A stretch of DNA of 64,000 nucleotides, from positions 81,671 to 145,670 of the forward strand of contig NW_027102722.1 of the NCBI RefSeq assembly GCF_036373705.1, given 5' to 3'. A program made the position numbers and the translations under genes. The DNA comes from Amia ocellicauda (taxonomy: Eukaryota > Chordata > Actinopteri > Amiiformes > Amiidae). This document shows positions 48,985-59,875 of this stretch, piece after piece (position 1 is the stretch's first letter; each line of letters starts with the position of its first letter). Below the pieces are notes generated by a model. It saw only the letters and a list, made by a program, of their open reading frames with translations. It was not told where the DNA came from and searched no databases.

Positions 48985-51837
48985 TGGCTCCAGAGGTTCA
49001 GCTCCAGGCTGGATCTAAACATTTAACTGTATATAGAGTGCATATAGAGTGCATAAGGCATCACAAATTATAAATAAATTATATATTCTATTATGAGAAT
49101 AATGTTAAAGTAATACACAATATACACTAAATAATAAAAATAAAGTAATAATAAAGTAAATAAATAGTAATGGTGTCGTCTAAGACCCAGAAGGACAAGG
49201 ATTTGTTTGTTAAAAATCATATTATGGACAAATTCTATAAAGTCAAATTAAAGGGAAATGAAAGGCTGAAATCCACAGGAGCAGCACTCTGGTGCAGCCC
49301 TGACAGCCTGATGTAAAATCCAGGCAGGAGAATGTAAACAGAATAGTTATATATTATAGTCTTATTTTCAGAAAATGTTTGGGGCCAGCATAAAATACCT
49401 GAAATAAATGTTAAAATTAGACCTTGGATTTAAGATGAGTGAAATAGTCAAAGGGTACGAATTTGAAGGATACTATAGAAATATAAAATGACAAGCATTG
49501 AATAAGTGAGCTAAATTAACATTGAACCATTTAAAGGAGAAAATAAAAATAAAATACTATTTTACAAACCAGAACTACAAAATAAAATGTTGAAAATTGA
49601 ATTTGAGCTAATTTCTGAAATGGGAATCTGAGGAAACAGTAAAATATGGTGAAGATATGAATACATAGATGTAGAACCGTCTCGGAAATAAGTGGAGAAA
49701 TCGTGGAGATAAAGCAAATAGAACTTTAATCAAGCCGCTCGGAAGCCCCACGTCAGGCATAATTCCTTCAGTGAGAACTTAATGTTTACCAACATGAGTG
49801 CAGCTTTATAGGAAAATGACGTAACATCTTATGGCCGTTCATCCAATCAGAAGATACAGGTCCGGGTCCGTTTTATGATCTGTCCTCCCGTGAAGAGGTG
49901 ATGGATCCAAAGCAGATGTCCGTCTTTGATGTGCACTAGGAAGATGCGATCCCACGGTCGTCATTTACCTAGTGTCAATCGCTCGTTAACAGAAACAATT
50001 CCTGCCTATCTGGAGAAATGATTAAGTCATAAACAAATTCTCAGCAGACATCTGTAGGCTATTTCGGCACTGGGTGATCTTTCATTTCTGACAGGAGTTT
50101 CTAACAAATCAACCTTGTTGACCCTTTACTTGTCCTGCTAAATCGAATCTGCTCAGTCTGTATACAAAACTACTTCTAATGCTAGTATTAATATAAAACA
50201 TTATATAATTATCACAAAACACTTTCTTCAACTTCCTATACAGAGTCTTCAATAGATAACCAGATACTCCAGGAAATTAAAGGGTCATTTGGTAGCTGTG
50301 AGTTCCACAATGAAGAGTTTTTGAAATTCCCAGATATAAGATCCCTAAATACAGTGTGTAGGTAAGAAATTAACTATTGATCAGTTCAATCTGGTTTCGG
50401 GAACAGTTCTTCTGAACATGTACCGGTGTAGATTGGACTTCAATAGGAGGAAGTTGACACAATAAGGACATATGAGCCGCGCAGGTGGACAGTCTTAGTG
50501 CTCACGCAAACTCTTCATTGGGGAAATCATTGACTGGACACATTTTTTGAAACTTTGTTTTCCTGAGGTACCTGGGAATCATTATTGAAATCAATTAAAA
50601 GGCTTATTTTCTAAAAGATATTTTGTTAAGTAAATATTTTAGTTAAAATAATGGAGTGAAATGTGTGTATAAATAGTAATAATACATGTCAATAAATATA
50701 ACTTGAATTTTCTTGTAAGAAATTAGGAAAAGGAGAAAGAACAGCTGTTAGGATACAGAGCAATTTAGTGGGTCTGAGCGATGTTGAGGAAGGTTTGAGG
50801 AAGTTGACGAGGGGTTTAAGAGTTAATAAGGCTTGGGAAGCTGGAAAAAGGGAGTTTGATATGTGTGAAAGACATGTGCTGCCACTTTCAGCATGAGAGT
50901 TGTGATGGTGGTTGAATGGAATATGAGGGAAAATAAGGAAGCTACTGAAGGTATAACTTAATGTAAAATAAATAAATCATTGAATGAGATATAGTTTAAA
51001 GTCTAAAGTCATGAAATTGTATGGAAATAGTCCTTTCACTAACAGAAATACCCTATCAATTAGGAAGGGATTCACCCCCCAGGAAGGAGGGGGGGGTCAG
51101 TGAAAGTGTCTGTGAGCTCAGCTGGGAAATTGAGAATAGTTACATTACTAATGCTAATAATATTGATGTTGATAGTCTTTGGCAAGATGGGCAAGATGGG
51201 CACTGCCTGTGGTATCTGTTCCAACAGAGCTCTCGATTGCTTAATTGAACCTTAATCAGAGCATTTTCATTATTTTTAACTGTAGAGGGTTTAAGTTAAG
51301 CATAGAATTGTATGAATAACATATTAAAGAACCAACTCTTTTTTACACAATTTGAAAAGTACAATCTAAGCCGGTTGTTCATTCAATGGAGTCATTAAGT
51401 GTCCGGTTGAACAGAAAGCAGCAGGTCGGGGCCTAACCGATGAGCCGCTGCCCTCTGCTCAAACCTGCAGCTCGCCAGGCAGGCGAGTAGATTCAACACA
51501 ATTCATATTAAAGATGCGACTCGGGTCCGAGACCGGCAGCAGCCAATGAGAGTCGAGCACATCCACGAAAACAAGTTACATTATTTTGAGTTTTTGATTT
51601 TGATTTTCATAAGTATTGATTCAAATACCTCAAATAACAATAGTTGTTTTGGGGCATCATGATGCAAAAGACCTAAATTCCGTGAAATCCTGCCTGTCAT
51701 TAAATGTGAGCAGCCCACCATTTTAAATATCGTCTGGGATTTAAAGAATCGCGTTAGCGTGGGTCTAGCTTTAATTTCAACACTTGTCAAGACACTTTTG
51801 GACTTTTGCACTTTTTTTACACGACATGTAATGAAAG
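48985..51837. other. Intergenic DNA, mostly unrecognised
   Basis: No clear gene. About 50,737 to 50,895 is open for ~50 codons with a charged, helical-looking composition and could be a decayed coding fragment. A purine-rich G8 tract lies at 51,080-51,097. The block around 49,670-50,180 (beginning near TAGAACCGTCTCGG) resembles decayed LTR or solo-element DNA, unproven. Confidence 0.35.
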
Positions 51838-51935
51838 CTTTTACTTTGCAGAACAATCTGAAGCAGAGTGACCATGATTTCACTTCGCTGTAAAATCATG
51901 GTTGCTCTGCGTCAGATTGTTGTACAGAGTAAAAG
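51838..51935. ncRNA. 46-bp-arm hairpin next to a tRNA-like sequence
   Basis: Arms 51838-51883 and 51890-51935 pair over 46 positions with about seven mismatches, closed by a 6-nt loop (TTCGCT). That is a long, nearly perfect stem. It lies about 27 nt beyond the 3' end of the tRNA-like sequence on the minus strand. It could be a pre-miRNA-like hairpin, a MITE or part of a tRNA-derived repeat; no known miRNA recognised. Confidence 0.45.
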
Positions 51936-51962
51936 TGTGGAAGTGGAAACAGTGTAGCTCAT

Positions 51963-52034
51963 TGCCAGAGCCAGGGATCGGACCTGGGGCTTCATACCTT
52001 CAGTCTGACGCGCTCCCGACTGAGCTACTCGGGC
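51963..52034 (-). pseudogene. tRNA-like sequence, anticodon GAA (Phe-like)
   Basis: Minus strand begins GCCCGAGTAGCTCAGTCGG. Acceptor pairs are 6 of 7, the anticodon stem has one mismatch with loop CTGAAGG, and the T stem CCAGG/CCTGG is perfect. The T loop TCCGATC departs from the TTC consensus, and the D stem is imperfect. It is a tRNA pseudogene or the tRNA head of a SINE-like family; a second member lies at 54739. Confidence 0.6.
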
Positions 52035-52104
52035 AACTCCGGAAAGACCCGGAAGAGCGCTATTAAGTGTGCGCTGTTTCTGCTGTCACTCATCTCCTGC
52101 AACA

Positions 52105-54206
52105 GGCCCGTAGCCAGCCTAGTGGAAGGGGGGTTCTTTTTTTCAAAAAGTGGACCTTTTTGCAGTTTTTCCCCTCATTTTGTATTCAATTATGAGGTTT
52201 AAATACTTCATTTTGGTTACTTTTTATGCAATAATTTGTGCTGGATTAGCTTGTCTGCTGGTATCTTAACGAGGACGCTTTTTGATGCACCGAAAATATT
52301 TACTACAATGCTGTCAAATTGCTTACCAAGATCATGTACCACCTTTTTCAGTCCAAACACACGCATGCACGCACACAGACACACAGACACATGCACACAC
52401 ACACACACACACACACACGTGAATGGAGCACCGACACATCACACATATTCAGGGTAAAAATCTTCTGAATCGGTCACTGTAGCTAGCTAGTCCCACTGGA
52501 TGGATAATGGTCAGAATTTACTGTGTTCTTCCTTGACCCATGCTACACCCCTCCACTGAGTTTTGTGAAAATCGGTCTTGTAGTTTTTGTGTAATCCTGA
52601 CAGACACAGACACACACGAGTAAAAACATTAGCTACCTTCTGCGTGGAGTTGACGACTGTTTGCTAGCACGTAGTTAGCGTTATCTATCTCAACTGTTAG
52701 ATTAGGTAGTACATATAACAACCTTACCCTGTTTGGCAGTGTTTTTGAACATATGTTCAATATTCTGCGACAATGACGCTGCTGCCTGCTTTCTCTCCCG
52801 TCTCTCCTGCTCTTTTCACCCCATACTCACTATCCAGCTGGATGTCGTTTGCATAACGTCAGTTGCTGCGCACAGGGCCAATTTGGTGCCCTAGGCAAGA
52901 TTTTAAGTGGTGCCCCCTGCATCGCAGGGTCATTGTGTTCATACACTCACAGACTGCATAGCTTTATGTCTTTGAGATCTTCTTTATTTTAGAAACAAAA
53001 CCCCCACACAAACAGTATAAAAACATAATTTAAAGAAACAAGTGACATAAAATGAATTATAAATACAGTATTAAAAAAGTATTGCACGAAAAAATGATAT
53101 TACAGACACCTTAGTGCAATATGCATAATGTAGCAATGTTCTACAGCAGGGGTAGTCAATTATGTTGTGTCAGGGTCCACATTTCTTGGTCAAGGTATAG
53201 TCAAGGTCCAGACATGGACTAAATCTGTGAATTAGTCATTTACCCCGTTGCTTATATTTAGTACATTCATTTCACAAAGTACAAAAATCAACTGGTTAAA
53301 TAAATGTATATATTTGTATTAAAACTGTTTCAGACCACTTACATTTTAATTTGTTAAAGATTATTGTAGTCATATAGATAAACATAATAGAAACTTTCAA
53401 GCATTTTGTGTCTTATTAGATTAAAGTCTGTACCATTTCCCTTTGTCCCACTGTGCACTGCACAAAATTAGTGTTGAAAAATGAGGGCGAAGACGATTGA
53501 GTAATTCAGGGTGCGGGTTCTGGGGAAGATTTTAACAACTGGAGACAAGTCAAAAAACAGCTCAAAATCTCCATGAAATCAGGCAGATTTGGACTCAAAC
53601 ATATCTTTGCTTCACAACCACACATCAGCAGCGGAAAATCCCATATCAAGCAACATTATATATGCAAACTGGACGCGGTGCCGGTGGGTGTGATGGAAAC
53701 GTGTCGCTGCTGAAACGCGTCTGCACTGAAATCCGCTGTGTCCGCCGCTGCCGGACGAGTTTCTAGGTGAACACAAGCTATGGCACCGTGACCCCCGGTC
53801 GTGTGCGCACTTTTATATTTTAGAGGCGAGGTTGACAATGTCCAATTTTAGCTGCTTATGTATAGAAATCAGCAAAACCCAATAGCTGTTTTTGTGTTGT
53901 TTTTGACAGTACAAAGTGCCGCTGTTGCCCAGTGCAACTCACTGACTGACTCCCTAACAGCAGCTCTATACAGGACATCCCATATTAACACTCACATCCT
54001 ATTGGCTAATAACCAGGAATTGCTGTGACTTGGTTCCACACAATAACAAGCACTGAGTGCAACAAACCTCCGTACAAATGTTCACTCTTTCGGGCGCCCC
54101 TAGCATTTGCCTATTCCGATAGGGCCGGCCTTGGCTTCGCATGTAATACTCCTGTAAAGGATCATTTTAATGAAGACAAAAAAACGGACTTTGGCTACAG
54201 GCATGT
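52105..54206. other. Repeat-rich intergenic DNA
   Basis: Contains the CA microsatellite and possible DNA-transposon ends: CAGGGCCAATTTGGTGCCC near 52,872 and GGCGCCCCTAGC near 54,090. A further hAT-like start, CAGGGGTAGTCAATTATG, lies near 53,145. No convincing gene; short ORFs lack recognisable domains. Confidence 0.35.
52357..52419. repeat. (CA)n microsatellite
   Basis: Imperfect CACACG/CACAGA run followed by about eleven uninterrupted CA units. Confidence 0.95.
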
Positions 54207-54277
54207 GCAATGCCGTGTTTATGTGAGAGCTGTGACGCGCTGTAGCAGCAACTACATGTTTTCTACATCTCATCTCT
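54207..54277 (+). repeat. Left arm of a 71-bp inverted repeat
   Basis: Near-perfect reverse complement of 54604-54674 (GCAATGCCGTGTTTATGTG at the outer edge). The spacer is about 326 bp. Looks like a fold-back or MITE remnant. Confidence 0.85.
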
Positions 54278-54603
54278 AATGTGAGACAATAAATACATGC
54301 ATGTGCAAATAGTGCTACATGTTCAATGAATCGCCAACATTGGAATCGGCAGGGACATGTATCTATGTATTTAATATTCGTTTAGTTATTTATTCCTGTA
54401 GTGTAAAATAAAAACCGCAAGAGTAGAAAAAGCATTTTTGCACGACCACGGTGTATTTCTGGACTCGATCATTGTAGCAGTGAATGACGTCATACAAACC
54501 CGCTGTGTCAATCACAGCCAATGGGCGGTGTCCAGTGCGCTTATTGGCCGACATTATACTTCAGCGTTTAGTGTCACCGTCTCACAAACACTGAAACCCC
54601 AGA

Positions 54604-54674
54604 GGAGATGAGATGTAGTAAACATGTAGTTGCTGCTACAGCGCGTCACAGCTCTCACATAAACACGGCATTGC
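54604..54674 (+). repeat. Right arm of a 71-bp inverted repeat
   Basis: Partner of 54207-54277. Its inner end adjoins the 5' flank of the tRNA-like unit at 54739. Confidence 0.85.
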
Positions 54675-54738
54675 AGGAGATGAGTGACGGCAGAAACAGC
54701 GCACAGTTAATAGCGCCCTTCCGCGCCGATGTTCCGTT

Positions 54739-54809
54739 GCCGGAGTAGCTCAGCTGGAGAGCAGCAGGGTGATGATCCGGAGGATCCGGGTTTGAGGTCT
54801 GGCCCGGCA
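54739..54809 (+). pseudogene. Degenerate tRNA-like sequence
   Basis: Starts GCCGGAGTAGCTCAGCTGG with a good A box and D stem, but only 5 of 7 acceptor pairs, a poor anticodon stem and a T loop TTTGAGG lacking C56. The ~70 bp upstream (54666-54738) matches the flank of the element at 51963 (52035-52104, reverse complement), so both belong to one family. T7 at 54835-54841 would stop RNA polymerase III. Confidence 0.5.
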
Positions 54810-54845
54810 ATGTGTGACTTGACATCCAGCCAATGTTTTTTTATT

Positions 54846-54912
54846 TGCAGGACGATGTCAAGCAGCGACCATGATTGCACTGCGCTGTATAAGTCATGCT
54901 CGCACTGTCCCG
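54846..54912 (+). ncRNA. Hairpin downstream of the tRNA-like sequence
   Basis: AGCAGCGACCATGATTGCAC pairs imperfectly with the segment ending GTCATGCTCGCACTG. Its stem shares GCAG...ACCATGATT with the hairpin at 51838. The stem is weaker than that of the first copy. Confidence 0.3.
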
Positions 54913-55656
54913 GGCCTTTGCTTTTGTATGCAGGATAATCCATGCCAGAATTAAAAATGAATACACAGAGAAAATCATCAATGAATCAATACATGTTGAA
55001 ATAAATAAATGAATACATCAATAAATAAATAGACATTTAGACAATAGACATAGGTCAATATGCAGCGGCTCGTTTGGAAAACCGAGCTCAACATCCTTCC
55101 CCAACAAATAGGCCACGACTTGCCGCAGCCCTGTAGACGGGGCGTCCATTTTCCACATGAATTTACTAGCTAAGAGTTGTATTGTTGTGCAGAAGCTATT
55201 TTTGACTTTGTTCTGAATCGCACTGTCTGTTACACGTGGCTCGAAGCCCAATGTTTGCGCTACAATGTTAACGTTCATATTTCACACTTTCTATTTTTGT
55301 CTTTTTTTTAGCCCAAGTGTCCAGGCTTTTCGCGCATGTAGACGATGTGCAAAAAGAAGCGCACTTTCCCGCTCCAGCGCCACGCTGTTATGTCATGCTG
55401 TAAATATAGTAGTACTGTGATGAGCCAGTCGGCTCTGTCACTGATTGAATTGGCTCTTATTAACCCTAATTGGACTGAGCATTGCGACCAATCACGGGAT
55501 GTCATACCGGGAGCAGATGGGGATATAAGCAGTGCTCAGAAGACACAAGAGAGACTCTTTCTATGGCTAGCATTGCTTGTGTTGGTTTGTGTGCAGATAA
55601 TAGGGGGCTGCTTGTTTTTACATGTGCAGTGTGCAGTGTGCAGTGTGCGCCAAATG
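54913..55656. other. Intergenic DNA with TATA-bearing, LTR-like block
   Basis: ATAAATAAAT-rich run at 54,990-55,035. From about 55,420 to 55,640 a TATA-like GGATATAAGCAG is followed by GTGCAGTGTGCAGTGTGC repeats, reminiscent of an LTR promoter. No ORF with a recognisable domain. Confidence 0.3.
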
Positions 55657-56197
55657 CTGGGGAGCTGTTCAGTTGACGGGAGCTCTCTGACTCTATTTTA
55701 AATCTATATGTATTTGTTTGTGGGATTATGTGTATTTGATTACATGTTTTCATTGTTTAAACTTGATTTTATACAAGTCCTTGCCCATAGTAATAGTTTC
55801 TTTGCTTTAATTTATGAATTTATGGTTAGACTTAAACATACTGCTATTAATCAGTCTGTGTAACAGGGCCAAGTGAGTGAGTGATTGATTGATTGGATTG
55901 TGCTGATCCTATTAGCTATATTCCAATCAATTGATCTAAAACAACAATTAACCCGTTTTTTATTTTTTTTTGGCTTGTTGTGAATTTTGGCTTTACATTG
56001 AAGAGTTTGTATTGTGTTCCTTTTTTAGTTGAAATTGCTGTTGGAAGATCGTATTTTTTTTTCGCCACACTGCTCGGCCGCACCACTCGCACTGACTGAA
56101 TCTTGTGTTGAGGTGTGTGTGCTGCACCAAACGGGAGCACCGGGACAATGTCATCATACGCAGCACATCAACACAACATTCATACTTTTTTTCTGTC
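55657..56197 (-). repeat. Right arm of a 541-bp inverted repeat
   Basis: Reverse complement of 48444-48984; both arms are 541 bp. The inner edge begins CTGGGGAGCTGTTCAG. Confidence 0.85.
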
Positions 56198-57920
56198 TTG
56201 TATTCATTTATAAGAAATAAAAACATAAGAACAGACATCCTTTCTCAGACGGGACCCGGCACATTCGCGAACGACATCACTATTCTGTCCCTGTGCGCCG
56301 TGTTGATCTGGGTCCTGCTCCCAGGTCTGCCACCTCCCCTCCTGTCTGCTGTAGTCCACTTTCCAATGTGGGAGGTCTCTGCGGCTCGTATCAGACGCTC
56401 CCTCCTCTCCTCTCCCAGGGCAGGGTGATTAAGTGGGGACGCGTGTGAAGAGTGCAGGTGGACCCAGGTGAGTTGTGCGGTGGTGATTGGCTCAAAGAAA
56501 CACAAATAATAAGGCACGCGTGCAAACAATCAAAATAATACTAAGTGAATAACAAATTAAACAATAAAGTGAAAGATAATCAACACACAAAATAATGGCA
56601 ATATAGAACCAAACAAAATACACAAGCCATATTGCATAAAGTGAAGTGAAATATAAATATAATAAGTAATGGTGATTAAGGAGCTAATTAACACCGTCCG
56701 TGACATTTACATTGGTTGGGTGTGTGGATACCAGTAATAATTTTTGTTTTATTGAAATACAAAATAATTCTATTTTTCCGAAGTGCTGAACTTTAATACA
56801 GTCTAGAAAGATTAATATTTTTTGTCTTGGGCTATATTATTATTACCATAGTTTTTCTATTGTATAAGTATCTTGGAGTAGGGGCATCTCACCTGTCCTG
56901 TCCTGTAAGATTTGGGAGGGTAGGAATAGTGTAGTTATTTTCTCTGTTTACTTGTTGTGTGCCCCATTACTGTTAGTTCAGGTAGCCACTGTGAATTTAA
57001 ATCCTGAACCCTACTTTGCCAAATAAGGTCACAGCTTTACTTTGGTATGTAAAAAAAAAAAGAAATAAGAAAAAAAAGAAAACGCAGGATAGGCACATAC
57101 CTCAAATTTGGCACATACCCCCTGTGGCCCCCCTAACTGGCACCGTGGACAAAACACTGTCAGCACCCCCCCCACCACTAACATCATGGACAATACACCC
57201 CCCCGATGATGGCCCCGCTACGATTACAACTGGCCCCAGCCATGCCCCCCGAGATGAAAGGGGCTAGAACCACCGCTGAATGGCTTGTTAGTGAGTTTGA
57301 CTTAGGATCATGTTTTTAGTGGTTTAATATCTGCAATATGAATAGCCTACAATCATTACACATAAGTTTGATTTAAAATAACTAATTAAAGGTTAGATAT
57401 ACTGTATAACTTTGAATACTATTCTATACGGAGACATTATGTATTCTTACCATGGCAACTTCGATATTCTTGTTTCTATTAACTTTTGCATGTAAAGATT
57501 ACATATTGTGGTTATGGGATACTTCGTTGCATTTTTTGGCATGTTGTTGTCTTCTTTCATGTGTGACTTTTAACTTCATACCCTATAGGATCCAATAACT
57601 TTAAACAGTATAACAATAATAATATTATAAGAGAAGAACAGCTAATGTATTGTTTACATGCAAAACCTTGGAAAAACATACTATAGTAAGCAAATGTAAA
57701 CTATGAGGAAATATAATATTTGCACCCACAGTATAATGGACTGGGGGATAATCAGTATTTAAAAACTTTAAACTTTCAATATTTCCTTAAGTGACATTAC
57801 GTGTACATCTAGATTGGTGATTGTTTCGTTACTCTGTAGTATTTCCTTCTTTGTGTCATCCTGCCGAGCTCATGAATTCTTGCCAAGGATGTTTTTCCTT
57901 GACTCCTTTATTCTCCGCAG
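56198..57920. other. Intergenic DNA, nothing firm
   Basis: A/T-rich with poly-A tracts (57,048-57,078) and C-rich tracts (57,160-57,205). No conserved ORF recognised. Confidence 0.35.
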
Positions 57921-58013
57921 TGAGGCTGACTGGGACGAAGTATGGCTGTGGAGATGGGGGTGTGGGGCCTGCACGGTCATGGTCTCGCAATACCAGCCCC
58001 AGTCCAAGAGGAT
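57921..58013 (+). pseudogene. Aldehyde-oxidase-like exon fragment, frameshifted
   Basis: A splice acceptor (TTTATTCTCCGCAG, ending 57920) precedes a segment encoding LTGTKYGCGDGG. After a one-base frameshift near 57,960 it continues as GCGACTVMVSQYQPQSKRI. This is the [2Fe-2S] ferredoxin-like motif of the xanthine dehydrogenase/aldehyde oxidase family, which carries the cluster-binding cysteines of the N-terminal domain; KYGCG favours aldehyde oxidase. The frameshift, the lack of a clear downstream donor and no neighbouring exons indicate a relic or a stray exon of a dead gene. Confidence 0.75.
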
Positions 58014-58621
58014 ACTGTATATTTTCTGTGACATCTTCCGAGGAACAGTGCCTTCATTGAAACTGTGGCGACATAGAAACTAAAGCAATCTTCTGTCCTG
58101 TCTCGAAGCAGTACAAGGAGAAGCTGACATGGGAGACGTCAAACAGCAGCTAGATTATTTATTATTATTTGTAAACCTAATAAACTGCCTGGCTTGAAAT
58201 GTCTCTATGGTGACATAGTGAAAAAAGGTGTTACGAGTTGGACGCCATGGCGTAACAAACTGAAAAAAACAGTTTTCGGCTAGAGAACATTTGACAGTAC
58301 CTGATATTATGGCAACTGCCCTGTTTTGGAAATTACAACATTTAATATCTTTGGTTTATATTTACAATAGGGCTATTTAGAAACATTAAGGCAGATTGCA
58401 TGCTTCTCCTGAAACCTCCGAAGTTTGCTTACTAATTACAGACTATAAAACATTTTTCACGACTTCAAAATCAATCAACAACTTTCGTTCAACAAACACA
58501 ATACATTTTATTTAGCTTCATTGAGAGATTGACTAAAGTTAATCAAAGTAAAAACATTTCTGTGTGAATCTCAATTGTCAGATATAAGAGTAAAGTGGGT
58601 TACAGATAATCATATCATTAT
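58014..58621. other. Intergenic DNA, nothing recognised
   Basis: AT-rich, no ORF with recognisable domain. Confidence 0.35.
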
Positions 58622-59669
58622 GTTATCTTTCAAGTCGGAAGCACTGCCCAAGGGGGAGGGGTTTCTGCGCACTTCCGTAGGAACCCGATCGAAACATCAC
58701 TCTATCAAAGCTGGCATTGGCACCTGCGCGCGTCACTCAGAACAGGTCCCTTCCCACTTCCTGTTCTATAAAATGTGACGTCAGCGGAGGTTCATCCTCT
58801 TTTGCCTCTTCGCTGGACTCAGGAATGTAAGCTCTCTGTGTTTGTAATAAACATTCAAACTGCGTATTTCATCTGGCTAGCTGGCTCACTTCATAGTGTT
58901 GTTCACCACCGTTTTTCACTACACATAGTCTCTGTCTGGTGTGTGTTTAGTTATTATTGATAGCTAATCCCAATTCTGCCCCTTTCGGTTTCAGTTTCGT
59001 TCACAAGAAGACCCTTTAAAAAATAATAGTCGTATTTATATAGTTCTATATATATTCCGACTGCTTGCTGTGTTGGTTGTTTGTCCACAGGGCTTTTTCC
59101 TCCACAGCAGGAGTGCTAGCAGCGGCAGTAAAATCCATGAAGGTCTTCCTGTCATGCGATATGTTTATATTGTATATTGTTCAGCTCGGCTACTCTGCTG
59201 ATTAGCCAGCTATGTATTATATTGTATTTTTCTCATTGGGTCTGTGACCCGCTCCTATTGGATCAGGGGTCCACTGCCATGATATTGCACGGAGGCCGCA
59301 CAAGTGCTTGATTGCCTACACCAGACATTGTGCAAGTAGATTACGGCCTCGCTCCTAGCTGCACTAGTAGAGCAGCCGGCCTTGTTCTTGTAAGTGGAGG
59401 GCATAAGAGTTAACCTCTGTAGCCCCGCTTTGTATATGCTGATAGCAGACAGCTCCCGGTAGAGCGTGACTATGGTCCTCGCTCCTGGACGGCTCAGGTG
59501 CGGCCCTACGGGATCCCTGAGGTAACTGTCTGGAGTTGTGTTGCCTAGGCACACTTGCGGTGCACCTCGTGGCAGGCTCCCTTATCAGCTCGCTGCCTCT
59601 GCCCCTGCGACAGCTTTGTTATACAGCAACCCCTCCCCCTTGGGCAGTGCTTCCGACTTGAAAGATAAC
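58622..59669. mobile_element. 1.05-kb element with perfect 42-bp inverted repeats
   Basis: 58622-58663 and 59628-59669 are exact reverse complements over 42 bp (outer edge GTTATCTTTCAAGTCGG). Inside are a TATAAAATG with GACGTCA (58,767-58,784), an AATAAA (58,847) and a more GC-rich right half (59,330-59,620) with short minus-strand ORFs. No target duplication is evident. Probably a non-autonomous transposable element; the class is undetermined. Confidence 0.55.
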
Positions 59670-59875
59670 GATAGGTTGCGTATGCAATACAGTACACACA
59701 AACCATTATTTGAATAGGCACACAAAGCGCCAACTAAGCATGAATGATAGTATAAATGAAAAACACTTGTGGCTTTTGCTTTTTCATGTACAGGGCATAG
59801 CAGTTTGCAATAAAGTTTATTCATACATGTAGTAAACACACATACACACAGGCATCCAAATGTGTAAAGTATGCT

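Noticed and set aside
50737-50895. Possible retroviral coding fragment
   Set aside because: Only about 50 open codons, no motif recognised, and no flanking retroviral genes.
52872-54130. Possible DNA transposon bounded by CAGGGCC-type ends
   Set aside because: The ends agree over only a few bases and no target duplication was found.
57048-57267. ORF with lysine run and proline-rich tail
   Set aside because: Simple A-rich and C-rich sequence; no coding signal.
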